64,000 nt of DNA from Roseitranquillus sp963749675. Lineage in GTDB: Bacteria; Pseudomonadota; Alphaproteobacteria; Rhodobacterales; Rhodobacteraceae. Shown piece after piece: positions 16,078 through 25,335 of the stretch; positions within the stretch are counted from its first letter, which is position 1; each line of letters opens with the position of its first letter. Both the position numbers and the translations under genes were made by a program. The DNA lies in contig CAVVNT010000010.1 of assembly GCA_963749675.1 (NCBI GenBank), positions 1 to 64,000 of the forward strand. Direction: 5' to 3'. Under the pieces are notes generated by a model, which ran no database searches, was not told where the DNA came from, and saw only the letters and a program-made list of their open reading frames with translations.

Positions 16078-16108
16078 GGCCCCGCAGGTGCGGGGCCTTT
16101 TTTCTTTT
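16078..16108 (+). terminator. Rho-independent terminator after the fasciclin gene
   Basis: Perfect 8-base stem GGCCCCGC/GCGGGGCC with a 4-base loop (AGGT) followed by TTTTTTCTTTT. The T run touches the last codon of the convergent clpB gene. Confidence 0.9.
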
Positions 16109-18725
16109 CAGTGCAGCACGGCGTCCTCGGGAGGCTTCCGATTGCTCGACGACAACCTGTCCCCCACGATCAGGCCATCCGAACCAGCCGAAACGCTCAC
16201 GACAGAGCCGTCGCCCACATCTCCGGCCAGCAGCATCTCGGCTAGCTGGTCCTGCAACGCGCGCTGAATCACGCGCTTCAACGGCCGGGCGCCGAATACC
16301 GGGATCGTATCCTTCCTCCGCCAACCACCGCCGCGCGCTTTCGTCGACATCGAAGAATGATATCGCGACGCGCCAGACGCTTCTGCAGGCGCTCCAGCTG
16401 GATTTCGACGATGCCGTCCATGTCGTCGCGCCCCAGACGCTCGAAGATGATTGTCTCGTCGAGCCGATTCAGGAACTCGGGTCGGAAGTGCGCGCGGACC
16501 GCATCCATCACGTCGCGCTTGGCCTGAGCACTGTCGGCGCTCTCCGGCAGCTGGCTCAGCGCCTGACTCCCGAGGTTGGAGGTCAACACGATCAGCGTCT
16601 GCTTGAAGTCGACGTGGTGACCCTGACCATCGGTCAGCATGCCGTCGTCCAGAACCTGCAGAAGCACGTTGAAGACGTCCGGGTGCGCCTTCTCGACCTC
16701 GTCGAACAGAACCACCTGGTAGGGCCTGCGTCTCACGGCTTCCGTCAGGACGCCCCCCTCGTCATAGCCGACATAGCCCGGAGGAGCGCCGATCAGTCGC
16801 GCGACCGAGTGCTTCTCCATGAACTCGCTCATGTCGACTCGTACCATTGCCTGGTCGTCGTCAAACAGAAACTCCGCAAGCGTCTTCGTCAGTTCGGTCT
16901 TGCCGACGCCGGTCGGCCCAAGGAACAGGAACGAACCCAGCGGGCGGTTCTCGTCGTTGAGACCCGCGCGCGCCCGGCGCACAGCGTTCGACACCGCCTT
17001 CACAGCCGTCTCCTGGCCAACGACCCGGCGCCCCAGTTCCTCCTCCATGCGGAGCAGCTTGTCGCGCTCGCCCTCGAGCATCCGTGCTGTCGGTATTCCG
17101 GTCCAGCGCTCGACAACCTCGGCGATCTGCTCGGGCCGAACTGCTTCCTCGACCATCAACGCGTCGTCCCGCGCCTCGGCCTCGTCGAGTTGCTTCTCCA
17201 GCTGCGGGATGATGCCGTAGCTGAGCTCGCCCGCCCTCGCGAGGTTTCCCTCGCGCTTGGCATGGTCGAGCTCCACCCGAGCACGGTCCAGATGTTCCTT
17301 CAGCTCGCGCGCACTGTTCAGACGGTCGCGCTCGGCCTGCCACTGCGCGGTCATTTCGGAAGACTTCTGCTGTACATTGGCAAGCTCCGCCTCGAGCTTC
17401 TCGAGCCGGTCCTTCGACGCCTCGTCATCCTCCTTCTTCAGCGCCTCGGCCTCGATCTGCATCTGCAGGATCTGCCGGTCCAGCGCGTCAAGCTCCTCAG
17501 GTTTCGAGTCCACTTCCATTCGCAGACGCGACGCCGCTTCGTCGACGAGGTCGATCGCCTTGTCCGGCAGGAAACGATCCGTGATGTAGCGGTGACTGAG
17601 CTGAGCTGCGGCCACGAGCGCCGAGTCGCTGATCCGCACCCCGTGGTGCAGTTCGTAGCGTTCCTTGATGCCGCGCAGGATCGAGATCGTGTCCTCGACC
17701 GTCGGCTCGTCGACGAAGATCGGCTGGAACCGCCGCGCCAGCGCCGCGTCCTTCTCGACGTGCTTGCGGTACTCATCGAGCGTGGTGGCGCCGACGCAAT
17801 GCAACTCGCCGCGCGCAAGCGCCGGCTTCAGCAGGTTCGAGGCGTCCATCGCCCCATCGGCCTTCCCGGCCCCGACCAGCGTGTGCATCTCGTCGATGAA
17901 GAGGATGATCTCGCCCGCGGCCGTCTCGATCTCCTTCAGGACGGCCTTCAGACGCTCCTCGAACTCGCCACGATACTTCGCGCCCGCGATCAGCGAACCC
18001 ATGTCGAGCGCCAGCAGCCGCTTGCCCCTGATGCTCTCCGGCACGTCACCATCGACGATGCGCAGCGCCAGGCCCTCCGCAATGGCCGTCTTGCCGACGC
18101 CGGGGTCGCCGATGAGCACGGGGTTGTTCTTGGTGCGCCGGCTCAGGACCTGCATGGTTCTACGGATTTCATCGTCGCGCCCGATGATCGGGTCGATCTT
18201 GCCCTCCTCGGCCGCCTCGGTGAGGTCGCGCGCGTACTTCTTCAGCGCGTCATACCCCTCTTCGGCGCTCGCCGAGTCGGCGGTCCGACCCTTGCGAACC
18301 TCATTGATGGCCCCGTTCAGCGCTTGAGCGTTCACGGCGCCGGCTTCGAGAGCCTCGCGCGCCTTCGACTTCACGACGGCCAGCGCCGTCAGGATACGCT
18401 CGACCGGAACAAAGCTGTCACCGGCCTTCGTCGCAATCTTTTGCGCTTCGTCGAGCACCTTCGCGAGCTGGGTGTCCAGGTACGACTGACCCGAATCGCC
18501 GCTCACCTTCGGGATCTTCGCGATCGCCGCCTCGGTGGCTTCGACGACGCGCTCGGGCGCACCGCCGGCCCGGCGGATCAAGTTCGCCGCCATTCCCTCT
18601 TCATCGTCGAGCATCGCCTTCAGCAGGTGCTCGGGCCTGACGCTCTGATGGTCCTCACGTCTGGCGATCGTTTGCGCGGCCTGGAGAAACCCCTGCGACC
18701 GCTCGGTGAATTTCTGGACGTCCAT
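16108..18725 (-). CDS. clpB: ATP-dependent chaperone ClpB (two frameshifts near the end)
   Basis: Hsp100 disaggregase that works with DnaK to rescue aggregated proteins in the cytoplasm, about 872 residues. Present in order: the N-terminal repeat domain (MDVQKFTERSQGFLQ), first AAA+ module with Walker A GDPGVGKTAIAEG and Walker B IILFIDEMHTLVGAG, the long coiled-coil middle domain (about residues 400-520), second AAA+ module with GPTGVGKTELTKTLA and VVLFDEVEKAHPDV, and the C-terminal block VFGARPLKRVIQ. Two extra bases near 16350 and 16310 break the last 90 codons; the protein family continues exactly across them, and an essential-type heat-shock gene is unlikely to be lost, so a reading error is favoured. 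The gene is preceded by a spacer with a terminator from the upstream gene. Confidence 0.95.
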
Positions 18726-18828
18726 CTATCTCTCCTCGTTCAAGCACCCTGCGAATGTGCCCAAGTCGGCGCACATTCCCGGCCTCGACAAGAGATGTGG
18801 CAATCACGCAACAGCGCTTCAAGGGAGA

Positions 18829-18849
18829 AGGGCTGCCCAAAGCAGCCCT
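18829..18849 (-). terminator. Terminator-like hairpin upstream of clpB
   Basis: Perfect 8-base inverted repeat AGGGCTGC/GCAGCCCT with a 5-base loop. On the minus strand it follows the acidic membrane protein gene by 10 bases and leads into TCTCCCTTG. The T tract is weak, so termination may be partial. Confidence 0.55.
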
Positions 18850-18859
18850 CCTCGCGCCG

Positions 18860-19375
18860 CTACTCCGTGATCACCTCGTCGTCGCGGCCGTCCGGACCGG
18901 ACTGGGTCGGATCGAACGAGCCGTCGGTGTCGGGATCCGTGACGACCTCGTCGTCGATCTCCTCTTCGATAGAGAGGGCATCGCCGGAAGGCTCTTCGGC
19001 CATCGCGCCATCCGCAGGAGCCGGCGCCTCGCCGTCTGCCGCGTCCACGTCAACAGCTCCCACCGTGCCGGCCTCCGCGCTGTCGTCCGCTTCACCGCTC
19101 GGCGGAACCTCCTCGTTGATCTCGCCCGCCTCTCCCGGCAGATCGCCCGCGCCCTGCGGCTCTTCTGCGACCTCACCTTCGGCGAAGCTTGTGGTCCCCG
19201 GAACCTCGTCACCCTCTCCCGCGACAATCTCCTGCTCGGGGGCCTCGACCTCGACATTCGACCTCAAAAGGATGATGGCCAATATCAGGAATACCGCTGC
19301 CGCAAGGATCAGGATCATCCAGAAGACACTCATCCCCGGAGCGTCGCGTCGCAGCCTCAAATCCATTCTCGCCAT
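18860..19375 (-). CDS. Acidic single-span membrane protein, unknown function
   Basis: 171 residues, not recognised. A short basic N-terminus (MARMDLRLRRDAPG) is followed by one membrane helix (SVFWMILILAAAVFLILAIILL, split here by reading: FWMILILAAAV then FLILAIILL). The remaining 125 residues are strongly acidic and of low complexity, rich in Glu, Asp, Ala and Pro, and probably disordered. The arrangement (positive residues inside, acidic tail outside) suggests a periplasm-facing tail. It lies between pyrF (divergent) and clpB (same strand). An ATG 42 bases further in (MSVFWM) is an alternative start. Its role is unknown. Confidence 0.7.
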   Translation of the reverse strand: MARMDLRLRRDAPGMSVFWMILILAAAVFLILAIILLRSNVEVEAPEQEIVAGEGDEVPGTTSFAEGEVAEEPQGAGDLPGEAGEINEEVPPSGEADDSAEAGTVGAVDVDAADGEAPAPADGAMAEEPSGDALSIEEEIDDEVVTDPDTDGSFDPTQSGPDGRDDEVITE

Positions 19376-19474
19376 TTTCGTCTCCGTTTGATCCTCAGCC
19401 TACGAACCGCAGACCTTCCCTGCGAGTTCCGATCCCGCTTGACCGAGCGCCTCTGCCGCGCCAGTCCCGGGATC

Positions 19475-20167
19475 ATGATCGATGATCGCCTCATTGTCGC
19501 GCTGGATTTTCCCGACGCCGTGTCCGGCCTCGGCCTCACGCGGAACCTCGGCGATCGGATATCCTTCTACAAGATCGGTCTCGGCATGCTGACTGGCGGC
19601 GGCCTGGCGCTCGCTCGGGAGCTCAAGGACGACCACGGCAAGCGCATTTTCCTCGACATGAAGCTCTTCGACATCGGCGCCACGATCGAGGCCGCGGTGC
19701 GGGGTCTCGTGCGTTTCGACATCGACTTTCTCACCGTCCATGGTGATCCGAACGTCGTGGCCGCGGCGGCGGCCGGCTCTGCGGGATCGGCCACGTGCAT
19801 TCTCGCTGTCACGTTTCTGACGTCCGTCGACCGGGACGACTTGGACGCCGCGATGATCCAGGGAGGCGACCTCTCCGAGCTTGTCACCGAACGTGCGCGG
19901 CGTGCATTCGAGGCGGGTGCGGACGGCGTGATCGCATCGCCGCTCGAAGCCGCGTCAATTCGTGCGCTGCCGGAGGCGTCCGGCCGCCTCATCGTCTGTC
20001 CCGGGGTCCGTCCGGCGGGCGCCGACACCGGCGACCAGAAGCGGGTCGCGACCCCCGCCGAGGCGATCGACGCGGGGGCGGATCACGTCGTCGTCGGCCG
20101 GCCGATACACGCCGACCCGGATCCGCGAGCCGCGGCCGAACGCATCCTGTCCGACCTGCGCGCCTGA
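19475..20167 (+). CDS. pyrF: Orotidine 5'-phosphate decarboxylase
   Basis: Final step of UMP synthesis, OMP to UMP, cytoplasmic. 230 residues, a normal length. The catalytic Asp-Lys-Asp array is seen in LDMKLFDIGAT (about residues 58-68), the substrate-binding region in TFLTSVDRDDL, and the phosphate-binding C-terminal motif in CPGVRP and VVVGRPIHADPDP. The start MIDDRLIVALDF is the typical N-terminus. Gene divergent from the acidic membrane protein and convergent with the alpha/beta hydrolase, whose stop lies 9 bases beyond. Confidence 0.95.
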   Translation: MIDDRLIVALDFPDAVSGLGLTRNLGDRISFYKIGLGMLTGGGLALARELKDDHGKRIFLDMKLFDIGATIEAAVRGLVRFDIDFLTVHGDPNVVAAAAAGSAGSATCILAVTFLTSVDRDDLDAAMIQGGDLSELVTERARRAFEAGADGVIASPLEAASIRALPEASGRLIVCPGVRPAGADTGDQKRVATPAEAIDAGADHVVVGRPIHADPDPRAAAERILSDLRA

Positions 20168-20175
20168 GACTGTCC

Positions 20176-20955
20176 TCACTCCGTGCCGAGCACCACTGCA
20201 GTCAGCGGTGAAATCGGGCTCGCCAGTCCCTCGACGACATCGAAGTGGTGGCGCCCCTCCTCCACCTGCATCGGCACCGACCAAGCATCCGCCAGGAGCC
20301 GCGCCTGGGCCAGAAAGGCGGGCCGCTCGTCCGCTCCCACCCAAACGGTGACGGGTACGTCGCGAACGCGTCGGCCAAGAGCGGGGCTCTCGGCCAACGC
20401 CTCGGCGGCGGCGAGGCGAAGATCAGCGTTCATCGCGGTGTCCATCAGCGGCCTCAGATCGGCCAGGGGCGAAATCGGCACGCACCGCGCCAGCCGTCCC
20501 GCGGATGCCAACCGCACATCGCCCATCAGCATGCGCGCAACGAGATGCCCGCCCGCGGAGTGGCCAACGAGCCGGACGGGGCCGTCGACCTCGTCCGCAG
20601 CCCGATCCACCGCACGCGCCACCTGCGCAGTGATATCGGATATCCGCGCCTGCGGCGCCAGCGCATATGTCGGGATGGCGACAGCCCATCCCCGCCGGAG
20701 CGGCCCTGCGGCAAGATGCGACCACATCCTGCCATCGAAGGCACGCCAGTATCCACCATGCACGAAGACGACCACGCCAGCGGTCGCGCCGTCGGGCAGG
20801 AACACGTCCAGGATCTCGCGATCCGACCTGCCGTAGGCGACCTCGCGCCATCGCGCCTGACTGCGAAACTCCAGCGCCGCCGCGTTCCAGCGTGCGGGAT
20901 ACTCGCCGCCTCCGGGGATGTGCGGCGCATTCGCGTATGCATCGTCGTTGGGCAT
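20176..20955 (-). CDS. Alpha/beta hydrolase, arylformamidase-like
   Basis: 259 residues. The oxyanion motif HGGYWRAFD (about residue 64), the nucleophile elbow GHSAGGHLVARM (about residue 129), an Asp in VGADERPAF and a final His in GRHHFDVVEGL form a complete catalytic set in the family order. The HGGYW motif is typical of the kynurenine-formamidase/carboxylesterase branch, so formyl-kynurenine hydrolysis is possible, but no other kyn gene is nearby and another ester substrate is equally likely. The ATG at 20955 (MPNDDAYANAP) is chosen over upstream in-frame codons because it matches the usual short N-terminus. It follows moaE by 16 bases on the same strand. Confidence 0.8.
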   Translation of the reverse strand: MPNDDAYANAPHIPGGGEYPARWNAAALEFRSQARWREVAYGRSDREILDVFLPDGATAGVVVFVHGGYWRAFDGRMWSHLAAGPLRRGWAVAIPTYALAPQARISDITAQVARAVDRAADEVDGPVRLVGHSAGGHLVARMLMGDVRLASAGRLARCVPISPLADLRPLMDTAMNADLRLAAAEALAESPALGRRVRDVPVTVWVGADERPAFLAQARLLADAWSVPMQVEEGRHHFDVVEGLASPISPLTAVVLGTE

Positions 20956-20971
20956 GTTCGGCACGATGTCT

Positions 20972-21418
20972 CTAGCCGCGTTGCCAGCGATCGAGCGACC
21001 TCTCATCCTCGTCGCGGGCCGCGACCCAGCCGCCACCAGCCGCGCGCCGCTCCTTCTTCCAGAACGGCGCCCGAGACTTCAGGTAGTCCATCAGGAACTC
21101 GGCCGCCGCGAAGGCGTCTCCCCGATGGCGCGAAGCGGTCGCAACCATCATGATCAGCTCGCCTGGCGCCATGCAGCCGAAGCGGTGCATCACCAGCGCA
21201 TCCATCAGGCTCCACCGTGCCATGGCTTCGTCCCGGATCTTTCCGACCGCGCGCTCCGTCATTCCCGGATAGTGCTCGATCACCATCTCGACCAGATCGT
21301 CGTCGCCGCGCACGACTCCGGCGAAAGTCACGATCGCGCCTGCGCCCTTGGCGCTCTCCGCAAAGTTGACGGACACGGATCCAAGATCGAACGGCTCCGC
21401 CTGTATTCGGATCGTCAT
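20972..21418 (-). CDS. moaE: Molybdopterin synthase catalytic subunit
   Basis: Transfers sulfur from MoaD to precursor Z to make molybdopterin. 148 residues. Family motifs are GAIVTFAGVVRG, the IEHYPGM segment, RFGCMAPGELIMMVATASRHR and the C-terminal active-site lysines in LKSRAPFWKKE. It overlaps moaD by 4 bases. A molybdenum cofactor is required by SoxC in this same window. Confidence 0.95.
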   Translation of the reverse strand: MTIRIQAEPFDLGSVSVNFAESAKGAGAIVTFAGVVRGDDDLVEMVIEHYPGMTERAVGKIRDEAMARWSLMDALVMHRFGCMAPGELIMMVATASRHRGDAFAAAEFLMDYLKSRAPFWKKERRAAGGGWVAARDEDERSLDRWQRG

Positions 21419-21663
21419 CCGCCGCTCATGGGCGGAAAGAACGCGACCTCGCGCGCCGTTCCGATTGGGGCGTCGAACTCAACGAGATCCTGATCGACCG
21501 CGACGCGGATGGCAGAGAGATCGGAGAAGGCGGCGGCGTAGCGCTCCTCGCGCGACATGAGTTCGGAGACGAGCTCGGCGACCGTGGCGGCGTCGGTCTC
21601 CACCCGCTCCTTCGCGACGCCGATCCGCTCCCGGACCCAGGCGAAGTACAAGACGTCGATCAT
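21415..21663 (-). CDS. moaD: Molybdopterin synthase sulfur-carrier subunit
   Basis: 82 residues with a ubiquitin-like fold pattern: MIDVLYFAWVRERIG at the start and the C-terminal FFPPMSGG, whose last Gly is adenylated and thiolated. It overlaps both pgsA (4 bases) and moaE (4 bases), a tight translationally coupled trio. Confidence 0.95.
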   Translation of the reverse strand: MIDVLYFAWVRERIGVAKERVETDAATVAELVSELMSREERYAAAFSDLSAIRVAVDQDLVEFDAPIGTAREVAFFPPMSGG

Positions 21664-22325
21664 CGATCGTCCCTCAGATACGGGCGCGCCTTCGAGAAAT
21701 AGTCCCATCCGGTGACGACCGTCAGCACCGCCGCCAGCCAAAGAAGGACGATGCCGGCGGCTCCGGACCAGACCATGCCGGCCGCCTTCCACCGCAGCCC
21801 CAGGACGTCCGGTTCGTCGCCCGAAAGGATGGCAGCAACTGTGCCTTCATCCATGCCCATCGTCTCCATGCCGAGATAGTGCTCGAAGGCGCCCCGCGCG
21901 AACAGCACCGCGATCGCCACCATCTGCGCGGTCGTCTTCCACTTGGCGAGCTTCGTGACCTTCAGGAGGCCGGCGGTGTCGCCCAGGAACTCCCGCAAGC
22001 CTGACACGAAAACCTCCCGGAAGATGATCAACGTCGCCGGAAGCAGGATCCAGGGGTTCATTCCCGAGAAGCCGGTGATGACCAGAAGGGCGATGACCAC
22101 CATCGCCTTGTCCGCGATGGGATCCAGCATGGCGCCGAGCTTCGTCTCCTGCTTCCAGCTCCGGGCCAGGTAGCCGTCGAACCAGTCGGTGAGTGCCGCT
22201 CCAGTGAAAAGGAGCAGCGCGAACCAGTCTGCCCAGGGACGCGTGAAGTAGAGGAACATCACGGCCACGCCGGGGGCCGCCAGGAGGCGCAGAAGCGTGA
22301 GCCAGTTCGGCAGGGTCATTGTCAT
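21660..22325 (-). CDS. pgsA: CDP-diacylglycerol-glycerol-3-phosphate 3-phosphatidyltransferase
   Basis: Makes phosphatidylglycerophosphate in the inner membrane. 221 residues with about five membrane helices. The CDP-alcohol phosphotransferase signature D-x2-DG-x2-AR-x8-G-x3-D-x3-D is complete: DWFDGYLAR then LGAMLDPIADK. The starting codons MTM offer ATG 22325 or 22319. First gene of the pgsA-moaD-moaE run; uvrC lies 100 bases upstream on the same strand, an arrangement common in Rhodobacterales. Confidence 0.93.
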   Translation of the reverse strand: MTMTLPNWLTLLRLLAAPGVAVMFLYFTRPWADWFALLLFTGAALTDWFDGYLARSWKQETKLGAMLDPIADKAMVVIALLVITGFSGMNPWILLPATLIIFREVFVSGLREFLGDTAGLLKVTKLAKWKTTAQMVAIAVLFARGAFEHYLGMETMGMDEGTVAAILSGDEPDVLGLRWKAAGMVWSGAAGIVLLWLAAVLTVVTGWDYFSKARPYLRDDR

Positions 22326-22425
22326 GTCACTTTCCTAGCCGTTCTCGGAGTGCGGCGAAACCGCCCTCCGCGACCCTGTGCTCGCGGCGCATCGGCCGAC
22401 GACAGGGAAGGCATTCCGCCGCCGC

Positions 22426-24270
22426 TCACCTCTGCTCGTGGAAGTGGTCGTAGATCTTCTCGGCCAACCCCGCCGAGATCCCCTCCACAGCCTTGAGGTC
22501 GGCGAGGTTCGCACGGCTGACTGCCTTGGCAGACCCGAAATGAGCGAGGAGGGCCCGCTTTCGCGTCGCCCCAACTCCGACGATCTCGTCGAGCGGCGTC
22601 GCGCCGACCGCCTTGGCGCGCTTCTTGCGGTGGGCCCCGATCGCGAAGCGGTGTGCCTCGTCTCGCAGCCGCTGGACGAAATAGAGCACAGGATCGTTGT
22701 GCTTGAGCGCCATCGCGGCGCGCCCAGGGCGATGAAATTCCTCCTTGCCTGCGTCCCGGTCGATGCCTTTCGCCACGCCGACGACCTCGATGTCCTCGAC
22801 GCCAAGTTCAGCGAGGACATCGTGCACCGCCGAGACCTGTCCCGCCCCGCCGTCGATCAGCAGAAGGTCAGGCCAAGTTTCGCCTTGGCGATCTGGATCC
22901 TCCTTCAGCAGCCGCTTGAAGCGCCGCGTGAGCACCTCGGTCATCATGCCGAAGTCGTCGCCCGGCGTCAGGCTTTCGCCGCGAATGTTAAATTTCCGGT
23001 ACTGGGATTTCAAAAACCCCTCCGGCCCCGCAACGATCATCGCGCCGACCGCGTCGGTGCCCATGATGTGGCTGTTGTCGTAAACCTCGATCCGCTCCGG
23101 TGGCGCATCGAGTTCGAACGCCTCGGCGATACCGGCGAGCAGGCGACCCTGCGTGGTCGTCTCGGCAAGCCGCCGGGCGAGACTCTCGCGCGCGTTCCGC
23201 TTGGCGTTCGCGACAAGTTCGACCCGCTCGCCCCGCCGCGGCACGACAATCTGCACCCTGCGGCCGGCCTGCTCGGACAGCGCCTGCTCCATGAGTTCGC
23301 GCTCCTCGATGTCGTCCGAAAGCAGGATCAGACGCGGCGGCTCGCGGTTCGTATAGAACTGTCCGATGAAGGCCTGCAGCACCTCCGGCGCCTCGGCGCC
23401 CGAGCCGGTCTTCGGGTAGTAGTCGCGATTGCCCCAGTTCTGATTGGCGCGGATGAAGAACACCTGCACGCAGGCCTGCCCACCGTCGAAATGAAGCGCA
23501 ATGACGTCACCCTCGGTCACGCCTTTCGGGTTGATCCCCTGCGCCGACTGCACCTGCGTCAGCGCCCTGATCCGGTCGCGAAGGGCAGCGGCACGCTCGA
23601 ACTCCATCGCCTCGGCCGCCTCATCCATCTGCCGCGCGAGGAGTCCCTGCACATTCGTCGTCTTGCCCTGAAGGAACCGCTCGGCGTCGGAGACGAGGCC
23701 GCGATACTCAGCCTCTTCTATGTAGCCGACGCAGGGGGCGGAGCATCGCTTGATCTGGTAGAGCAGGCAGGGTCGCGTCCGCGTCTCGAACGTGGAATCC
23801 GAACAGGAACGGAGCAGGAATACTTTCTGCAACTGATTGAGCGTCCGGTTCACGGCCCCCGCGCCGGCGAAGGGCCCGTAGTAGCTGCCCTTCTCCTTCT
23901 TCGCGCCGCGGTGCTTCTTGATTTGAGGGAACGGATGGTCGCCGGTGACGAGGATGTTCGGGAACGACTTGTCGTCGCGGAGCAGCACGTTGTAGCGCGG
24001 CTTGAGTTGCTTGATGAGGTTCTGCTCGAGCAACAGCGCCTCGGTCTCCGTGCGCGTCGTCAGGAACATCATGGAGGCGGTTTCGGCGATCATCCGCGCG
24101 ATGCGCGGTGAGTGCCCGGTCGGCCGCGCGTAGCTCGAGACCCTCGCCCTGAGGTTGCGTGCTTTTCCAACGTAGAGCACGTCGCCACGCTCGCCAAGCA
24201 TGCGGTAGACGCCGGGCCCTCGGCCCAGTGTCTTGAGATTGCTCTGAATGACCTCGTGCCCATTGCTCAT
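22426..24270 (-). CDS. uvrC: Excinuclease ABC subunit C
   Basis: Dual-incision nuclease of nucleotide excision repair, 614 residues. An N-terminal GIY-YIG domain (PGVYRMLGERGDVLYVGKARNL), a UvrB-binding UVR segment (MDEAAEAMEFERAAALRDRI), the RNase H-like second nuclease domain (YDNSHIMGTDAVGAMIV and LLIDGGAGQV) and two C-terminal helix-hairpin-helix motifs (LDEIVGVGATRKRALL, LKAVEGISAGLAEKIY) are all present and in frame. The start MSNGHEVIQSNL is chosen because the GIY-YIG domain begins soon after; an open frame extends further upstream but without family similarity. Confidence 0.96.
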   Translation of the reverse strand: MSNGHEVIQSNLKTLGRGPGVYRMLGERGDVLYVGKARNLRARVSSYARPTGHSPRIARMIAETASMMFLTTRTETEALLLEQNLIKQLKPRYNVLLRDDKSFPNILVTGDHPFPQIKKHRGAKKEKGSYYGPFAGAGAVNRTLNQLQKVFLLRSCSDSTFETRTRPCLLYQIKRCSAPCVGYIEEAEYRGLVSDAERFLQGKTTNVQGLLARQMDEAAEAMEFERAAALRDRIRALTQVQSAQGINPKGVTEGDVIALHFDGGQACVQVFFIRANQNWGNRDYYPKTGSGAEAPEVLQAFIGQFYTNREPPRLILLSDDIEERELMEQALSEQAGRRVQIVVPRRGERVELVANAKRNARESLARRLAETTTQGRLLAGIAEAFELDAPPERIEVYDNSHIMGTDAVGAMIVAGPEGFLKSQYRKFNIRGESLTPGDDFGMMTEVLTRRFKRLLKEDPDRQGETWPDLLLIDGGAGQVSAVHDVLAELGVEDIEVVGVAKGIDRDAGKEEFHRPGRAAMALKHNDPVLYFVQRLRDEAHRFAIGAHRKKRAKAVGATPLDEIVGVGATRKRALLAHFGSAKAVSRANLADLKAVEGISAGLAEKIYDHFHEQR

Positions 24271-24558
24271 CCAGCCGCCTCGACAATTCCCGTACCGGCT
24301 GCAACCCCGCCGCCCGAATGACAAGGGCCAAGCTGTCCACCAATTCTGTGGATAACTCGGTGAGTAGAACCCCGTGGACGCAGCGAACAGCCTTGTTTTT
24401 TTGACAGAGCGACACACTGCCCATCAATTAGGCATCTCCGCATGTCTTTGACAACATTAGATAAAGAATTTTGAGCTTTATAGATCAAGAGGATACGAGA
24501 CAAAACTGTGTCACCTTTGTGACGCGCGCAATGTGGGTGGAGAACTTCAGCCGACGCG
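24271..24558. promoter_or_regulatory. AT-rich intergenic region upstream of uvrC
   Basis: A 288-base gap with no gene. It is much richer in A and T than its flanks (24400-24520). On the minus strand TTGTCA is followed after 17 bases by CTAATT, a possible uvrC promoter. A palindrome-like GTCACCTTTGTGAC lies at about 24510-24523 and could be a regulator site. The two observations are not linked by any direct evidence. Confidence 0.4.
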
Positions 24559-25335
24559 TCACTCGACCCCTAGGACATCGGGCGTTTGCCACGCCAGGTG
24601 CTGGCCGCCATCGACGCAAAGCAATTGTCCGGTGACAGACGGAGACTGCACCAGATACCGCAGCGCCCTAACGATCCCGTCCGGGCCAGCCCCACGCTCG
24701 AGGATCGTGGCGCGCTTTTGAGCCTCGAAATGCCGCTCCGACTGTCGCTCTCCCCGGAGCGTGGGCCCCGGCCCGATCGCGTTCACGCGCAACCTTGGCG
24801 CGAGCGCTTGGGCCGACGTGCGGGTAAGCCACCAGAGGCCCGCCTTGGCAATCGAGTAGGTCATGAATGCGGGCGTCGGCTTCATGACCCGCTGGTCGAT
24901 CATGTTGACGACCTGCGCCTGCGCGACAGGCTCTCCGCCGGCGTCGGCAACCGGCTCCGGCGCGCGCTCCGCGATTGCCTGCGTCAGGACGAACGGCGCG
25001 CGCAGGTTCGACATCATGTGGCGATCCCAACTCGCTCGCGTCGCGCTGGAAAGCGTGTCGTGCTCGAAGATCGATGCGTTGTTGACCAGAAGCCGCAGGC
25101 CGCCCAGCGCCGTCTCGACCTGCGGTACGAGCGCCGCGATCTGTTGCTCGTCCAGCAGGTCCGCACGGAACGTCTCGGCCCGGCGGCCGAGCGCACGGAT
25201 ATCCGCTGCCGTCGCCTCCGCTTCGGCTTCGGATCCCGCATAGTGCACGGCAACGTCCCAGCCGTCCTCGGCCAGCGCCAGGGCCATGGCCCGTCCGAGA
25301 CGCTTGGCGCCGCCAGTGATCAAGGCAATGCTCAC
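24559..25335 (-). CDS. Short-chain dehydrogenase, pteridine reductase/FolM-like
   Basis: NAD(P)H-dependent oxidoreductase of about 258 residues. The nucleotide-binding start is ALITGGAKRLGRAM (TGx3RxG pattern with Arg, seen in pteridine reductases rather than the usual TGxxxGxG), then NNASIF, and the catalytic Tyr-Lys in TYSIAKAG. The C-terminal part RVNAIGPGPTLRG fits the same branch, so reduction of dihydropterins or dihydrofolate is a reasonable guess. The GTG at 25335 is chosen: it overlaps the stop of the upstream antiporter gene by GTGA, and the protein then begins directly with the Rossmann strand. Confidence 0.8.
   Translation of the reverse strand: MSIALITGGAKRLGRAMALALAEDGWDVAVHYAGSEAEAEATAADIRALGRRAETFRADLLDEQQIAALVPQVETALGGLRLLVNNASIFEHDTLSSATRASWDRHMMSNLRAPFVLTQAIAERAPEPVADAGGEPVAQAQVVNMIDQRVMKPTPAFMTYSIAKAGLWWLTRTSAQALAPRLRVNAIGPGPTLRGERQSERHFEAQKRATILERGAGPDGIVRALRYLVQSPSVTGQLLCVDGGQHLAWQTPDVLGVE

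Noticed and set aside
16108..18725. clpB as a true pseudogene
   Set aside because: Only two single-base insertions lie within 50 bases near the end and the family continues on both sides; sequencing error is simpler.
16488..19391. A 967-codon open frame on the plus strand opposite clpB
   Set aside because: It is the complement of clpB and the acidic membrane protein in a high-GC genome; composition is unlike a protein and there is no family resemblance.
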